Shown: positions 1 to 11,850, counted from the stretch's first letter. The stretch is 64,000 nucleotides of DNA from Motacilla alba alba (GCF_015832195.1 NC_052046.1:36794911-36858910); one strand, 5' to 3'. Notes: generated from the sequence alone by a model not told the origin. A program made the numbers and translations.

Positions 1-3000
1 CAGGGATCATCAAGTCCAAATCTTAAGTGAATGGCCTACATGAGGATCAAAACCACAAGCATGGCGTTTTTGGCACCATGTTCTAACCAAGTGAGTAATT
101 AAGACTTTTAACAGAAAATTCATATTCAATATGCAGAATCTGGCTTCTGCCCTGATTTGGCTTCAAGTAAGAAGATAGATCCACTGAAATGTAAATTTAT
201 GTTCCACACAGTTTCTGTGTCACAAGTCTTCACAGAGACTGGATTTAAAATGTGTCCATGGGCTAAGCATCTTCTTTCTCAGCTGAAGGTAAGGTGTGGG
301 AGAGAGTAGTTTGCAGAGCAGAGCAGCTGCACAGGGATACTGATGCGCAGATAACACAAAGAGCTGAATTGTCAGTGATACCAATCAAATATGAAGTTCT
401 CAAGGAAAGGCAAACTGACATAGTTTCACTATTGACAAGGGAATAATAACAGTTTACACCACTTGGAAATTTGTAGACATTTTGCTGAAAAATTCAAGTC
501 CATCCTGCTTTTTCTGTCTTGCATCTTCAACTATCTTGTCAACACCATTAGAAATTTGGCCTCTGGTGTCAATGAAAGTGAGATTCCCATCTACTGCTAA
601 GAGAGGAGTGGGTCTCTGTACATACCTCATGGATATCTCCTGGGTCTCTAGATGGCTGGGGAAGAGTAATGAAGTTGGGATGCAATGCCTTGATGTAGGA
701 CAGGGAGGGCTACAGGACACAGATGATTGCATCCTGTGGAGCTGTGTGGCCTGATGGAGCAGTATGGATGACTCTGCAGTTTGACAGGCTTAGTCTGCAA
801 CCACACAAGGATCTTACCATGGGAAAACCCCGCCTGCTCCAGGCATGCCGGCAGGCACTGCTCAGCAGCTGCAGTTCATTGAACTGGTTTTGGGCAGGGG
901 GAAATCCAACCTTGCTGCATGTCTGTTGCAATGGTCAGAGGAGATTAATTTGGCCCAGAGAATTTTTTATTCATCCAGATGCTTCAGAGCTGCTACTCCT
1001 ACTCAGAGAAAAAAGGCAAATGCTATGAAAATGCCCAAGACGAAAGATTTCCACAGAAGCACTGACTGGAAGAGTTGACTGATTAGGTTGTAAGCTATTT
1101 TAGGGGCTGAAATCCAGTGCTGCTTGCCAAGTATGATTTCTAACACTGATGAAACCTTGGCCACTTCTGCAAAGACACTCAGGTATCTTACCTGAGGAAC
1201 ATCTACTGAGCCCATGCAATTTTCCCTAATGTGACCTCTTCTCCAGTGACCCTCTGCCCACAGCAAATCTGCCACTTGTGAGGGAAGGAGGTCCAAGGTG
1301 GAGATGTGCTGAAGCAGTGACCAGAACCCCCCTCTCCATCTGGAGTGGAATGGAGAAGAGGGAGGGAGGGAGGGAGGGAGGGAGGGAGGGAAGGAGGGAA
1401 GGAGGGAGTGGAGAAAAAGCCCTCACCCAGGCTAACGTCTCCCTCTAGCTGCCATCTGGAGAAAAATGTCAGGGCAGGTGTACGTAGGAGAAATCACTGC
1501 CACTCGGCAGCAGTAGCTAGGCCCCTTGGCAAGGGCTCTAAGCCTACCTTCTGAGTCTTAGTCTCTTGCAGAGTTACCCAAAATGGCTTCTGCCCTGTGC
1601 GATTTTCAAGTGAGTGTTTTGCTTTAGTTAGCCCCAAGACAATTGCAGTTTAGGTGCAAACCCTTGACCCCATTTGTATTATGTCCTGACCAGCTATACA
1701 GCTGATGCACAATTCATTAATTACTAACAATATAGTAAATGGCAGAAGCACATCCTACACACCTGGGCTGTAGGGGTAGGCCCACAAACTGTGAATATTG
1801 CCCTCACTTAAAACTTATCAAGTGATAATCATGCTATGTTGACAACATGCAGGGACAGGACCCTCAGGTCAAGTCCAATGAAGTTAAAGGACTAATGTTG
1901 TGGATATGCCAGTATTTTGGGTCAGGTTTTCTATTTCCTAGTTCTTTCTCAAGATTAAACAAACCTGAGGATTATTGGACAGTGCTAATAAATATGGGAC
2001 AGAAAAACGTAACATCTCATTCATTGTCATAAATGCCACCTGCTATGCAGAACCTGCTGAAGGTTCTTCTCGCTGTCGAGCTTTCTTCCCTAGCTTTATA
2101 GGCCATGTGCAAACTCCCATACGTGTCCCTCTTTTGTAGCATCTTATGGGCTCCTGAACACCCTCCTCTTACCCTGTGTGCCTCAAATGCTTTTTCTGCT
2201 GGGCTGTTAAATCTGCATAAGGGCACTGAACCCCATTGTTGTTTCTGCAGAAAACACTGTTCTGGCTGCAGTCCCCCTGCAGGAACCTACGGTCCATGGG
2301 GAACTATGTGTTGCTAAGGATGTTTCCTTGAGGCTTTTGTCTTTGGTTCTCCTTCCATTTCTTCCCTCACATCATCTGGAAATCACTTTTGCAGTGTTTG
2401 CTCTTAAATGTGCTCAATGTGTTGAGTGTGTCTTTGGACCATGATCTGCCATTTGATTGAGGAGATGTACTCACTTATACTGCTGTGCTAGTTATTGTGC
2501 TCCCAGATAATACACAGCAATGTTTAAATGGCTGCCAGTGTGACTGCTGTAGCAGGTAGCTATTGAGATGATCCAAAATGCCCATAGCCAAGAATGCCTC
2601 ATTGAGTGAAGTTCACACTGGGACCTGATCTCCGCTGTGCAAGCCTCTCTCTGACTGCGATGTCACCAAGGATTATGGCTTCAAATGAGCAGCAGGTGAA
2701 CTCTAAGTAAAAAAGATCACAGGCAACCTTCTGCTCTCAGTTACACTCCATTGACGTCAGTGGGGTTGCCTGGGGTGAGCTCAGAGCAGAATTTTATTTC
2801 TCATTTTTAATACGAATAGCCAAAGTCCCTAAAAATGACTTCCAGCATATAGCACAGTGCCTAAAAACTCCTCAGCTACTCATGCTGTAAAGTTCTTCTT
2901 CCCATCAGAGCAACAGGAAAAAGCTCTCTTGTCTGGAAAAATAGGGTGGAGCTGTTTCAACTTGAAATGGAGTTGCTGCACGCTGCCCACATTCAGTGAA

Positions 3001-4814
3001 AGGAAAGGGGATAGGATGCCCCTGGGACCTGTGTGTTGCACACCTCCTGCAGCCACTCATGGCAACCTGCCATCAGCTGGCAGGATGCAGCAGCTCCATT
3101 TCAAGTGTCCTGTTCCACTGACAGACAAGCAATTGCATGAGTGCAGGTACTTCTGAAACTTGAGTGTTTCCTCCTATCACACCCGTATGTTATAAGACCT
3201 CTTGGATCCCAGTTGGCTGCAGAGAGATGCTGTGAGTTTCAGAGCTGTCAGGGAGATGGAAGGAGAACATATTTACAGGCTTATGATTCTATGATCACTC
3301 AGGACAGTTGATTTCTACACTGTGTACAGGACCACAATCTTTTGAAACCAAGCTGGTTGTTTGCTTTTGGCATGCCTATAAACTCCCACTGCTTGCCTTT
3401 TGCTCCTCTACAATATAAAACAGCAATCAAGAGCAGCAAATAATGACAGAAAAAAAATCTGAAAATTGAAAATTTATTGATCTGACACATGAGATATCAT
3501 ATATGTTTATTTCATTGTGCTTTTCTTTGGTATTAACTTTAATTGTTTTAAAAAGATGTTAACAATAATTAAAATAATACTCACAGGAGTTCTGATAGGA
3601 AATAGCCAGATTTTATTTTGTAGTGACTTTATTTTTGCAGTAACTGCCAATATTACTGTCAGATCAAGATAAGGTTTTATTTATTTCTCGGTTCAGAGAG
3701 AGATACTACAAGGTGCAGTAATCTGGATGAAAATCAGTGGGATATATTAAGTCCCTAATGTATTCCTGCTGTGAAACAATCCTCTTGTGAAACATTTCCT
3801 TATTTCTGCAAAAAGGGATCCCATAGGTAGATGCTCTCCTTCATGTGGCTGCTGTGGCCTGGAAATCCGGGCTGGATCCCTCCTTTCCCTGTTCCCTGAG
3901 CAGGGGTCACTAAGAGTTCTGCTATAACTATATCTAAATGTAGGTCTTGCTTTTCATTTGCTGGGCTGTGATACCATGTGATGGAGAGCAGGTTTTGTGT
4001 GTCTACAGCCATCCTGATCCCCAGATTGCGCTCTTCCAATGGCAAGCACAGGATGACAGACTGAAAACAGAAGCTGAGGAGCAAGGGCCGTACTTTTTTT
4101 GTGGCAGCTCTCTTTGGGGAAATAGGGCATCTCTGTCCCACTCTAGCTCAGCACCATGAGAATGTTACCCTCTGAGATTAGAGGGTTATTGAGGCTAGGG
4201 TCTTTCCTAGTGTTATGGTGTGGGACTGGATAACATTGGCAGCAACTGAAAAAGGAGGCAGATCTCCCGGCAGAGGAATTAGTTTTATATATTATGAAAT
4301 AAGTGCATTCAGTTCACCCTCTGTGCTATATATACTGTCCACAGTTAGCTAGGTGCATGACAAAGGTTATTTCTCTTTCTTTACATTGTTTACATTATTC
4401 CACCACATTAATTACACCTCATAACCCTACATAATTTTGCCCCACCACAAAACATAGTATGGCATCTTAGATTGTCCTTAGTCAGTACTGTGAGATCCTG
4501 TGAACTGAAGAATTACAGGGAAGTTTATAGTAAGATGATAGCAAGAAATTAATGCAAATTTTAGTTTTCTGAATTGCCACAAAATCTCAAGAGAATAAAA
4601 GAGGATTATCTTAGATTGAAGCATCAGAGCTTAGTAAGTGTTGAAATATTAGTAGGAAACCAGAGATTGGTCCAGAAGGCTGAGGGTAGAGGCCAAGTGT
4701 GTCTGAAATCCTGAAATTTAAACATTAAGTGGGGCTTTGGGAAGGGTCTGTGTTTCTTAAAGGACTTTAGAGGAAAGCCTTTCTTTCATCTTGACAATTA
4801 AAAAATAAAAACAC
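1..4814. other. intergenic, no gene supported
   Basis: I see no coding exon, RNA gene or clear transposon here. The open frames are short and match no family I recognise. The only obvious structure is a GGGA microsatellite near 1.36 kb. The sequence at 3,280-3,297 faintly resembles the terminal repeat of CR1, but no CR1 body precedes it. Confidence 0.6.
1357..1409. repeat. (GGGA)n microsatellite
   Basis: About 50 bp of tandem GGGA on the plus strand, with a few AAGG interruptions toward the right end. The open frames crossing it on both strands are low-complexity artefacts. Confidence 0.95.
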
Positions 4815-4966
4815 TAAACAAAAAATCGTCGAGTGTGGGGTAAAGAAGAGGAGCAGTACAGCTCACTCCTTTACATATCACACCGAGTACAGCACGTGCT
4901 GTTCTGACACAAGCAATAGGACCAGATGTGTGTTGGAGGTTGGGTTGAATCCCTTGGAGCTGGAGG

Positions 4967-6222
4967 CTACATGAGCTGTTCCGACTCAGAATCACTGTAA
5001 AGAAGTGACTTGCACTGTGTAATAAGAGAACTAAAATGATGTTTATCTCCTCCCCTAATGCTGGCATGCATTGTCAAAGATGCTTTTTCCATGTCAGACA
5101 CCCTGGCCTTCCAGATCAGCTGAGCTACCAGCTCCTGTGGCTGTGTGATGGTTTTGGATCGCTGATGGGAGAGGAAAACCCACTCTATGATTAGAAGTGG
5201 ATCCCTCTGCCCCGCAGACCACTGGAATATTAACCCGTGTATGAGTGGTAACTTCCCTAAAACAATGAATTTGAAAGCCAGCTCGGGCTGATAATGGTGA
5301 GCCTGCCTCTCAGCTAAAGCCTTCTGCACCTTTTGGAGGGCGGTTTTTGCCTCTGGGGTCAGTTCCCTGGGAGAAGCTAGGTCTCTCTCCCCTTTCAGTA
5401 AATTGAGAAGGGGTGCTAGGTCCTCATTGGTGAGGCCTAGCCAAGGCCTGACCCAGTTCAAAGACCCACACAGGGAATGGAGATCTGCTAGGGTTTTGGG
5501 ATCACTCTTGATTTCCAATTTCTGCGGAACAACGGTCCGCGCAGTGATTTCCAAGCCCAGGTACTTCCAAGGTGGCATCCTCCGAACCTTGCTTTCCTGC
5601 AGTTGGAATTCAGCAGAAGTTAAAACTTTAACCACTAGGTCAAGTGTGTCTTGGAGTATTATGTCATCGGGGGCACACACAAGCACATCATCCATGTAGT
5701 GTAGGATGATTGCCTTCCTTTTTTGGGCGCGCACTGGGGACAGCAATGAAACCACGTACCACTGGCAGATGGATGGACTGCATTTCATTCCCTGAGGCAA
5801 TACTTTCCAGTGGTAGCGCTTCATTGGGGCTTCTTGATTGATGGTAGGAACCGAGAAGGCAAACCGTGGTGTATCTTCTGGGTGTAGGGGAATATGGAAG
5901 AAACAGTCTTTATGAGAGCCAAATTCCAATCTTTGGGGAGCATGGTTGGGGAGGACATCCCTGGTTGTAGAGACCCCATGTCCTCAATTACCTTGTTTAT
6001 TTCTCTTAGATCATGGAGGAGCCGCCACTTATCCTTCCCTGGCTTTTTTATTATGAAGACTAGGGAACTCCAAGGGCCAGCTGTCTCTTCAATGTGTCCT
6101 TTTGCCAATTGTTCTTGCACAAGCTCCTCGAGTGCCTTCAGCTTTTCCTTACTGAGTGGCCACTGATGTACCCAGACTGGATTATTGTCCAGCCATGTTA
6201 ACTTGTGGGCAGGGCACTCCAC
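4967..6222 (-). pseudogene. pol: ERV reverse transcriptase / start of RNase H, frameshifted
   Basis: Two minus-strand frames together cover a reverse transcriptase. The first (6,222 to about 5,910) has the fingers region with LHDLREIN; the second (from about 5,929 to 4,967) has LPQGM and the catalytic YMDD, then the thumb, connection and a short RNase H-like part. The frame changes near 5.91 kb, which indicates a small indel. The family copies viral RNA into DNA. The YMDD box and overall pattern match class II elements. No integrase follows. Confidence 0.85.
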
Positions 6223-6233
6223 AGTGGCCGCTT

Positions 6234-6752
6234 CTAAAAATCCCGGGGAGTCTTAGGGATGACCAATTTGACCCCCCATTGCGACATGGTGTCTCTACCC
6301 CACAAGGGAGCTTTATAATCAGGGACAAACGGGCGGACACTGGCCAATCTTCCGTCGGGTCCCTCAATTTGCACGATGCTTTTTGATGTCTTTGCCAATG
6401 TGACTCCTTCTACATCTTGGATTCTACCAGCCACGGGCTGCAAGTCCCAGTGTGACTGCCACAACCTTTCGGGTACGATTATCACATCTGCCCCTGTGTC
6501 TGGCAACCCTTCCACGTGGAAATGTTCTTCTCCATGCATCAGGTTGCATCCCATAATGGGTTTGTCCTCGCCAACCACTTCTGCCCAGTATACACCTGGA
6601 GCCTTGTCATCTACTGGAATTTCTGCAGGAACAGGAATGGCCGGGGCAATGACTTGCCCCTTGACCAAGTGGAAGGGTGGCTGTGGACAGCGCGCCAGGA
6701 GAATGAGGTTAGGTATGTCCCCCTTGATGGGGGGGGATGTTAATGTATTCAT
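6234..6752 (-). pseudogene. pro: ERV protease with dUTPase-like N-terminal remnant
   Basis: On the minus strand the first ~40 residues contain GDIPNLILLA followed by a KGQ segment, a layout resembling the C-terminal motifs of the dUTPase fused to protease in betaretroviruses. The aspartic protease follows, with the catalytic DTGAD motif (about residues 102-106) and a C-terminal WGRD, the GRD motif of retroviral proteases. The family acts as a homodimer that cuts Gag-Pol. Most of the dUTPase is missing. The frame is otherwise open over its length. Confidence 0.75.
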
Positions 6753-7369
6753 TCAAGGGATGTTAATGTAGCCTTCATCATGCTTCTAAAGATTTCACTA
6801 TGTCTCCCAAATTCCAACTGACTTTTACATAATTCACTCTTTGTCTGGTATGAGAAAGGTTGGTAGGTTCTAAGGCCAGCTCTACCATTATTGTATTGAA
6901 CGGGGGCTACCAAAGGAATGACTTCTTCTTCCCGGTTTTGAATCCCAGGTTTTTTACTTTCGGCCCCACCCTCGTGGGACCCCGCAGGGGGACCACCCCA
7001 TCCTCCAGTCCCACCCTTATGGGGACAAGGCAAGGGACCAATCCCCACCCCAGCCGCATCGCCCTGGGAGGTAGGCAGGGATTCACTCCCCACTCCACTT
7101 CCTTGGGGACTGGGAGGGGGTACACCCCCTACCCCTGCCCCACCCACCCCGACGCCTTGGTAACCAGGAGGAGGGACATGCCCTCCCCCTGCCCCACCCC
7201 CATGGGGGCCAGGAAGGGGCCCACCCACCCCCCCAACCCCTGACCCCACACCCCATCCCTCGGCCCCACTGTCTTGGGACCTGGGCAAGAGGGCATGGGA
7301 AACAGGGGAACAGGTAGGGGGGCAGGGCAACTGTGGGAACCAGGGGCAGGGGTTACAGGATGATGTCAT
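6749..7369 (-). pseudogene. gag: ERV gag, Pro/Gly-rich region and start of capsid
   Basis: The minus-strand frame is dominated by proline and glycine repeats, as in the spacer between matrix and capsid of many retroviral Gag proteins. Near residue 150 it becomes ordinary sequence with a YQPFSY-type segment and a helix-like LCKSQLEFG stretch that resembles the beginning of capsid. The frame stops at 6,749, and the rest of capsid and the zinc knuckles of nucleocapsid are absent. This implies a deletion between here and the protease remnant. Confidence 0.6.
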
Positions 7370-7498
7370 GGGGGCGGGGGCATGGAGGGAGAGGGAGGAG
7401 TGTCTGAGGGAAGGAAGGGGTTGTGAGACCAGAAGGGGCTGGGGGAGGGGACAGGTGGGCGAAAGGGATTGTGGGGAGAAGAAGGGTAGACTGAAGGC

Positions 7499-8128
7499 TC
7501 AAACACGTGGATGCCGCCATTTTGGGCCTTGACCACGTGGTTGGCAGTATCTGGAATGCCAACCATGCGGTCGTAGACATTTTGGGGATGGGGGGGGGTC
7601 AGTACGCGAGATCGGAGTAACAGGAATTAGGTTGGAGGAGTGCAGGGAAGGTGCTCTGTCAGCCTGCGCAGAGCTGCCAGGGCCAGGGTACTGAGAGGGA
7701 GATGGGAGGCCAGGGGAACAGTGGCAGTGCCAGGAACCCTGTGTTTGCCGGCATGCCTCGCTCGTCTCTCTCAGTTTGGGGGCAGAGGGTTTGGGAGGAA
7801 GGGTAGGGGAAGCCACGGGAGGGGAGATTTGCTCTGGCTGTCCTTTCAAATCCCTCTTTAGGACTTCTTTCCGAATCACAAGGAACACAGGAGAAAACGG
7901 AGACACAGATTTATCTCCCTGTTCTGCTTTCACTGTCAACAAAGCTCCTACTTTGTCCCAGGCAGAGACAGAGTTAACATTCTGCTGGGTAAACTGAGGG
8001 AAATGAAAAGATATCCAGCGAACAAACCGTTTTAAAACTGCTTTAGAAACTGTAACATTTCCACTATTTAGGGTATCTAAAAGTGAGGCATAAATGCTCC
8101 TCCGTGTTGCAGAGAGCTTTGCACCCAT
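7499..8128 (-). pseudogene. gag: ERV gag, matrix (MA) portion
   Basis: The minus-strand frame starts at 8,128 with MGAKLS, which fits an N-terminal myristoylation signal (Gly2 and a Ser at position 6) that targets retroviral Gag to the plasma membrane. About 100 residues resemble a compact helical matrix domain with basic patches. The frame then enters a proline/serine-rich stretch and loses sense near 7.5 kb, where the gag frame continues elsewhere. The start is chosen for the MG motif and its position after the leader. The copy is interrupted and presumably inactive. Confidence 0.7.
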
Positions 8129-8996
8129 TATGATGTTATTTTGCTCTCTGCAGCACTCAATCTACCTTCCTTATAGCCAGCACTAACAAAAACTGAAAGC
8201 ACTGAGTCCACAGCCAATCCGAGATAGAATCCGGGCAGCCTCCTCCCACCGTCCTCTCTGGGGGAGAGACAAAACTGCTTGCGTGTGAACCGTGTGGGTT
8301 TTAAAATGGCGGGTGGCAGCTGCCGGCTAGCTTGCGCCACATGGCTGCCATGCGGGTGCTCGGAGCTGCCCGCGCCACTCGCTGGGTCCCCCTGCTGCCT
8401 GGGCACGCCTGCTCACAGCAAAAACATGAGCCGCAGCTACTCTGCCGCTGCCCACGCCTTCGCCATGCCGAAACCCACCCCTGCTGCTGCTCAGAGTCGC
8501 GAAAGCTGCACGTGCCGCTAAATAAGCCACGCATGGCCATGCCGCTGCTTCTCGGAGCCGCACGCCACAGGAACCTGACTGATGGAACCACACAGCCCCC
8601 GGGACTGTGCACAGATGCTACCACAGCTCCACAGCTGCTCCACCCGCGAGGAGAGACCTGTGGGCAACACACAAACCCTGACTCTCAGGGCAGGACCTTT
8701 CCCAACACCAGGAGCTCACCCCCCGCCTCTGAGGGCTCCCCGGGGTCCCACTACCACGCGAGGGGAAATACTCACCCCTCCTGGGGACTTTGGTTGGCTG
8801 GGATGGGTATGAAGAAGTCTTCGTCCGAAATCGGCCTGTCCTGGGGCACGACGGGTTCCCGATTCCACCCTCTAGCCTTCTTGCCGACAAAAACACAACG
8901 AAAAAAAGCAGAGGAAGGTGAAAGTCCAAAAAGCTAATATAATCCATGCGTGTGAATTACCAGCTTCTTTGTGTCATCTCGGACCAAATGGGAGTC
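8129..8996 (-). other. retroviral leader region
   Basis: About 870 bp of GC-rich sequence lies between the primer site and the gag start. It should contain the splice donor and packaging signal, but I cannot point to either. The open frames on either strand here match nothing I recognise. Confidence 0.5.
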
Positions 8997-9014
8997 GAAT
9001 CACATTGGGCACCA
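8997..9014 (-). other. retroviral primer binding site, tRNA-Trp-like
   Basis: The minus strand reads TGGTGCCCAATGTGATTC, beginning with the obligatory TGG two bases after the LTR end. The GTGATTCGA core and the TGGTG start fit a decayed site for tRNA-Trp, the primer used by avian alpharetroviruses, but the central bases differ and another tRNA is possible. Confidence 0.5.
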
Positions 9015-9146
9015 CCTGAAATATCCGTGGGTTTGTGGGCTATAAAGTCCAATCCTGGCTAGTTTAGGACTCTGCCCGCATGGATATTACATAGACGAAG
9101 CAAAAGATGAGAAGCGCTCTTTCTCCATGCGGTTCTAATGTCCTGT

Positions 9147-9152
9147 TTTATT
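9147..9152 (-). terminator. polyadenylation signal AATAAA in LTR
   Basis: The minus strand reads AATAAA between the TATA box and the primer binding site, in the R-region position of an LTR. Confidence 0.55.
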
Positions 9153-9223
9153 GGCTGGAAAGGGACATCTGTATGGAAGACCACCCAGGTGGAAAAAGAG
9201 CAAGTGGTCCAATCCCAGAGAAC

Positions 9224-9230
9224 ATTTATA
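9224..9230 (-). promoter_or_regulatory. TATA box in retroviral LTR
   Basis: The minus strand reads TATAAAT, about 75 bp upstream of the LTR polyadenylation signal, as expected for a U3 promoter. It would fire leftward, away from MUSK. Confidence 0.55.
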
Positions 9231-9440
9231 CCTGAGGGAAAGGGGGCAGGGATGGAGGGCCGCAGCTAATGGGAGACCACTGAGGAGGGGCAAGGGAAGG
9301 GGTTACAAGGGCACACACCACCAGGGGTGTAGGGCAGGGGAGTGAATGGAACATAGCATATGAGGGAAAAAGGGTACAATCCATGTGACATCAAATCACC
9401 CAGTGCAATACAACAACTAACTATTTAGTGCACTACAACA

Positions 9441-9527
9441 GAGAATTGGAAGAAAGCAAATGCCACCCAGTAAGGGGCAAGAAGGGTGATCCAGGGATCT
9501 ACAGGCCAGTCAGCCTCACCTCAATCT
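9441..9527 (+). repeat. CR1 LINE fragment (reverse transcriptase region)
   Basis: About 87 bp resembles the CR1 coding region, centred on the stretch that specifies a YRPVSLTS-type reverse transcriptase motif (codons around 9,501-9,523). It directly abuts the retroviral LTR, so the retrovirus probably landed in or beside an older CR1. Confidence 0.65.
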
Positions 9528-10413
9528 GCGGTCAGGCAACTCAATCACTACTCAGGCTGGGTTAGTTCTGATTTGCATTATTTCAGTGTGAATCACCAGG
9601 TGCTTGAGTGATTAGGACCACTGCCAAAGCAATTTAATTAAGTCTCTCTGTAGGATGATTTTGTTCTGTGTCTGGACAGTTTCTGCTGGAAATACCTGTC
9701 CTAGCCTGTTTACTTGGAACATCTAGGACTACCTGGGGAGAAGACATCCCAGAGGGTGATGTGGGAGAAAAGGCAGTTTTCAAATAATTCAGTGGTCAGA
9801 TTATGCCACATTATCATGCAAAACTGTCAGCCTCCAGCAGAATACCTGGGAGAAGGAGGGCAGTGTACAGAGGTGTACAGAGAAAATGTCCACCATGGCT
9901 TTGTCCTGCAAACAGTTTCCACTCATCATAGTGGTGAAATGTCAAGCAGTTCATTGACTGCAAGACAATTATCTCTTCTGCCAACTCTTAACAAATTACT
10001 ACTTTCTTTGTATTTATGCATTTATTTCAAAATACTGTATTTGTCACTTCACAAACAGTTTGCAGTGGGAAAAAATGATAGCTAGGTGAATGAGCACACG
10101 TTGTCTTGTGTACTGAACTTCATGAACTGACTTCTTTGGAGTGTTTGAAGTGCAGAGAGATAAGCAGAAATCCATGGGAGCAAAGCTTCTCCCACAATGT
10201 TTGGAAGCTGGGACTGGACTTCTTCTCATTGTGTAGGCTGCTGGGAACTCATCTCAGCAGAAGCCTTGGGCCATGACTGTAAAAAACAACAGATGTAAAA
10301 ACAATTATCTGTAAACTGCATGCATCTCAGCTTTGTTAGGAAAAACCCTAAGCACAACAGCCAATAAGCAACAAACTCATAAACCCATGAGTAAAATTTA
10401 AAGACGCATTTTA
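9528..10413. other. intergenic, nothing recognised
   Basis: Moderately AT-rich sequence between the CR1 fragment and the solo LTR. No gene, RNA or repeat is recognised. Confidence 0.5.
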
Positions 10414-10418
10414 CTTTT

Positions 10419-11850
10419 TGTCGTGGTTTGAAAGGAAGTGAGTTTTTGGGAGGTGGTGGTCAAACCAATAGGTGCTCAGATGTGAATATTGGCACCTGGT
10501 TTGGCCACTGAGGATATGGATACGCCTCTAAGAACACAGGGGTTGAAAGCAAAGAACTCCCAGGGGAACGCTCTCTCTTGATTCCCGTGGATGGAGAGGT
10601 CAGACCTCCCCTGCCCAGCTGTGGGCTGGGCGGGGGAGGGGAAGCCACGAGGCCTGAGGGAGGTAGGCCAGAGCCTTGGGCAGGGAAGGGAGGTGAAGGC
10701 CCCTGGCCCTGGCAGGACAAGAGTGAGTTCCCTGCAGAGGTGGAAGGGTGGAAGAAACTCTGAGAGGCATCGGGCAGCCCCCCTTTCCCAGGAGGGAGAG
10801 ATAGAGAGAGAGAGAGAGAGAGAAGGAGAAGGGGGGCACGGCAAGAAGAGTGCCCGGCAGGGCCAGCGTGGGAGTTCTGGACAAGTAGAGACTGTGATTT
10901 TAACCCTTCTATGGGATGATGGAAACCTTGCAAATGCTGATCCTCCGGGAGCTGAATGAGAAGAGAGATAGGGATGAAATAGGAGGAAATGGGCAAGTGT
11001 GATGCAAAGTTGTGCAAGTGAAGAATGACCAAGAGAAGTTGAGATGAATCCTAGGTGGGAAGAGATGATGGAGTGGCCTTTGGCTGGACTTTTCTTGTAT
11101 GGCCATGGACAGAACCATTTTCCCTATAATACAGAGACTGCATTTTAGGGGGAGGAGATGGCTTGGTGCCAAAGAAGAGCAGCGAAGGAGTGATGTGAGC
11201 AGAGATGACGGGTGAGGAAGGTGGTGGTGCCCTCAATCTTCAGTGGAGAGGAGGAGCTTTGTTCTCGAGACCCCTCGGCCCCAGGGGGTGAAATCTGGGG
11301 GGGACTAGTGTCCGAAAAAAGTGAGAGACTGTTGTTTTTCTCCTGGAACTGGGCAAAGCATCCTTGAAAAGAGAACCCTAAAAGTAGCTCTGGTCCATGT
11401 GCAATGGTGAGAGCACTGGACATGGAAGGAAGAAGTCACGAAGGTGGTGCTGAGTGACGTGGAAACACAAAAGGACTCGGCTGTGTTTTCAGGGGAAGCC
11501 TGTGGCACAAGAGGGACTTGTCTCTCCTTGATGAAATGAGAGGTGATTGTCTGAAGGGTGGAGATGGACTGAGAGCTGATTATCTGAAGGGTGAAGATTG
11601 GGTAAAAATCTAAGGGTTGATTTTATGTTGTGGGAAATTGAGTGGGGGGAGGAGAAATATTTTTGAAAGGTTTCCATTTTGCTCTGTGTGTTCATTTTAT
11701 TATAGTTGTAAGGTAATAAAGTTTTTTTTTCTCCTTTGTTCATAAGTAGAGGCCTGCTTTGCTCTGTTTCTGATCGCATCTCACAGCAGATACCAGGGAG
11801 AATATGTTTTCATGGGGGCACTGGCATTGCGCCAGCGCCAAACCATGACA
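10419..11850 (+). mobile_element. solo LTR, 1,432 bp, complete with target duplication
   Basis: The element begins TGTCGTGGTTTG and ends CAAACCATGACA, near-perfect inverted termini of the kind seen in bird ERV LTRs. It is flanked by identical 5-bp duplications CTTTT (10,414-10,418 and 11,851-11,855). An AATAAA signal at 11,715-11,720 sets the plus orientation. The interior has a short GA run near 10.8 kb and a GC-rich purine/pyrimidine-skewed half, which explains long but meaningless antisense frames. No internal retroviral genes are present, so it is a solo LTR left by recombination. A 5-bp duplication fits ERVL- or gammaretrovirus-like integration better than ERVK. Confidence 0.85.
11715..11720 (+). 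terminator. polyadenylation signal in solo LTR
   Basis: AATAAA followed by a T-rich stretch about 130 bp before the LTR end. It could terminate transcripts running toward MUSK. Confidence 0.5.

Larger units (their letters stand above)
4815..9440 (-). mobile_element. degenerate class II (ERVK-like) endogenous retrovirus
   Basis: Read on the minus strand from right to left, the order is LTR (9,440-9,017), primer binding site, a long leader, gag matrix, a proline/glycine-rich gag region with the start of capsid, a protease remnant, and reverse transcriptase running into RNase H. Coding similarity fades near 4.8-4.97 kb; integrase, env and the second LTR are not seen. The reading frame is broken several times, so the element cannot make a full set of proteins. 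The reverse transcriptase motifs and the dUTPase-like stretch ahead of protease favour the betaretrovirus/ERVK group. The left boundary is approximate. Confidence 0.85.
9017..9440 (-). repeat. 5' LTR of the endogenous retrovirus
   Basis: This 424-bp segment lies directly outside the primer site. On the minus strand it begins TGTTGTAGTG (ending at 9,440) and finishes in TTCA at 9,017, two bases before the primer site. A TATAAAT box lies at 9,224-9,230 and an AATAAA signal at 9,147-9,152, both on the minus strand and about 75 bp apart, giving a U3-R-U5 layout. The right edge is inferred from where CR1-like sequence resumes. No partner LTR is found, so target duplication cannot be tested. Confidence 0.7.

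Noticed and set aside
454..732. Minus-strand open frame with a plausible-looking middle segment
   Set aside because: The protein resembles no family I know, the frame closes on both sides, and no exon signals or neighbours support it.
3281..3297. Possible CR1 3' terminus (TATGATTCTATGATCA)
   Set aside because: The preceding 100 bp lack the conserved CR1 3' phrases, so the match is too short to support.
8301..8947. Several long frames on both strands
   Set aside because: They fall in the GC-rich retroviral leader, with no recognisable domain and mutually overlapping frames.
10460..11032. 190-codon antisense frame rich in Ser, Pro and Leu
   Set aside because: It lies wholly inside the solo LTR and arises from its purine-rich strand.
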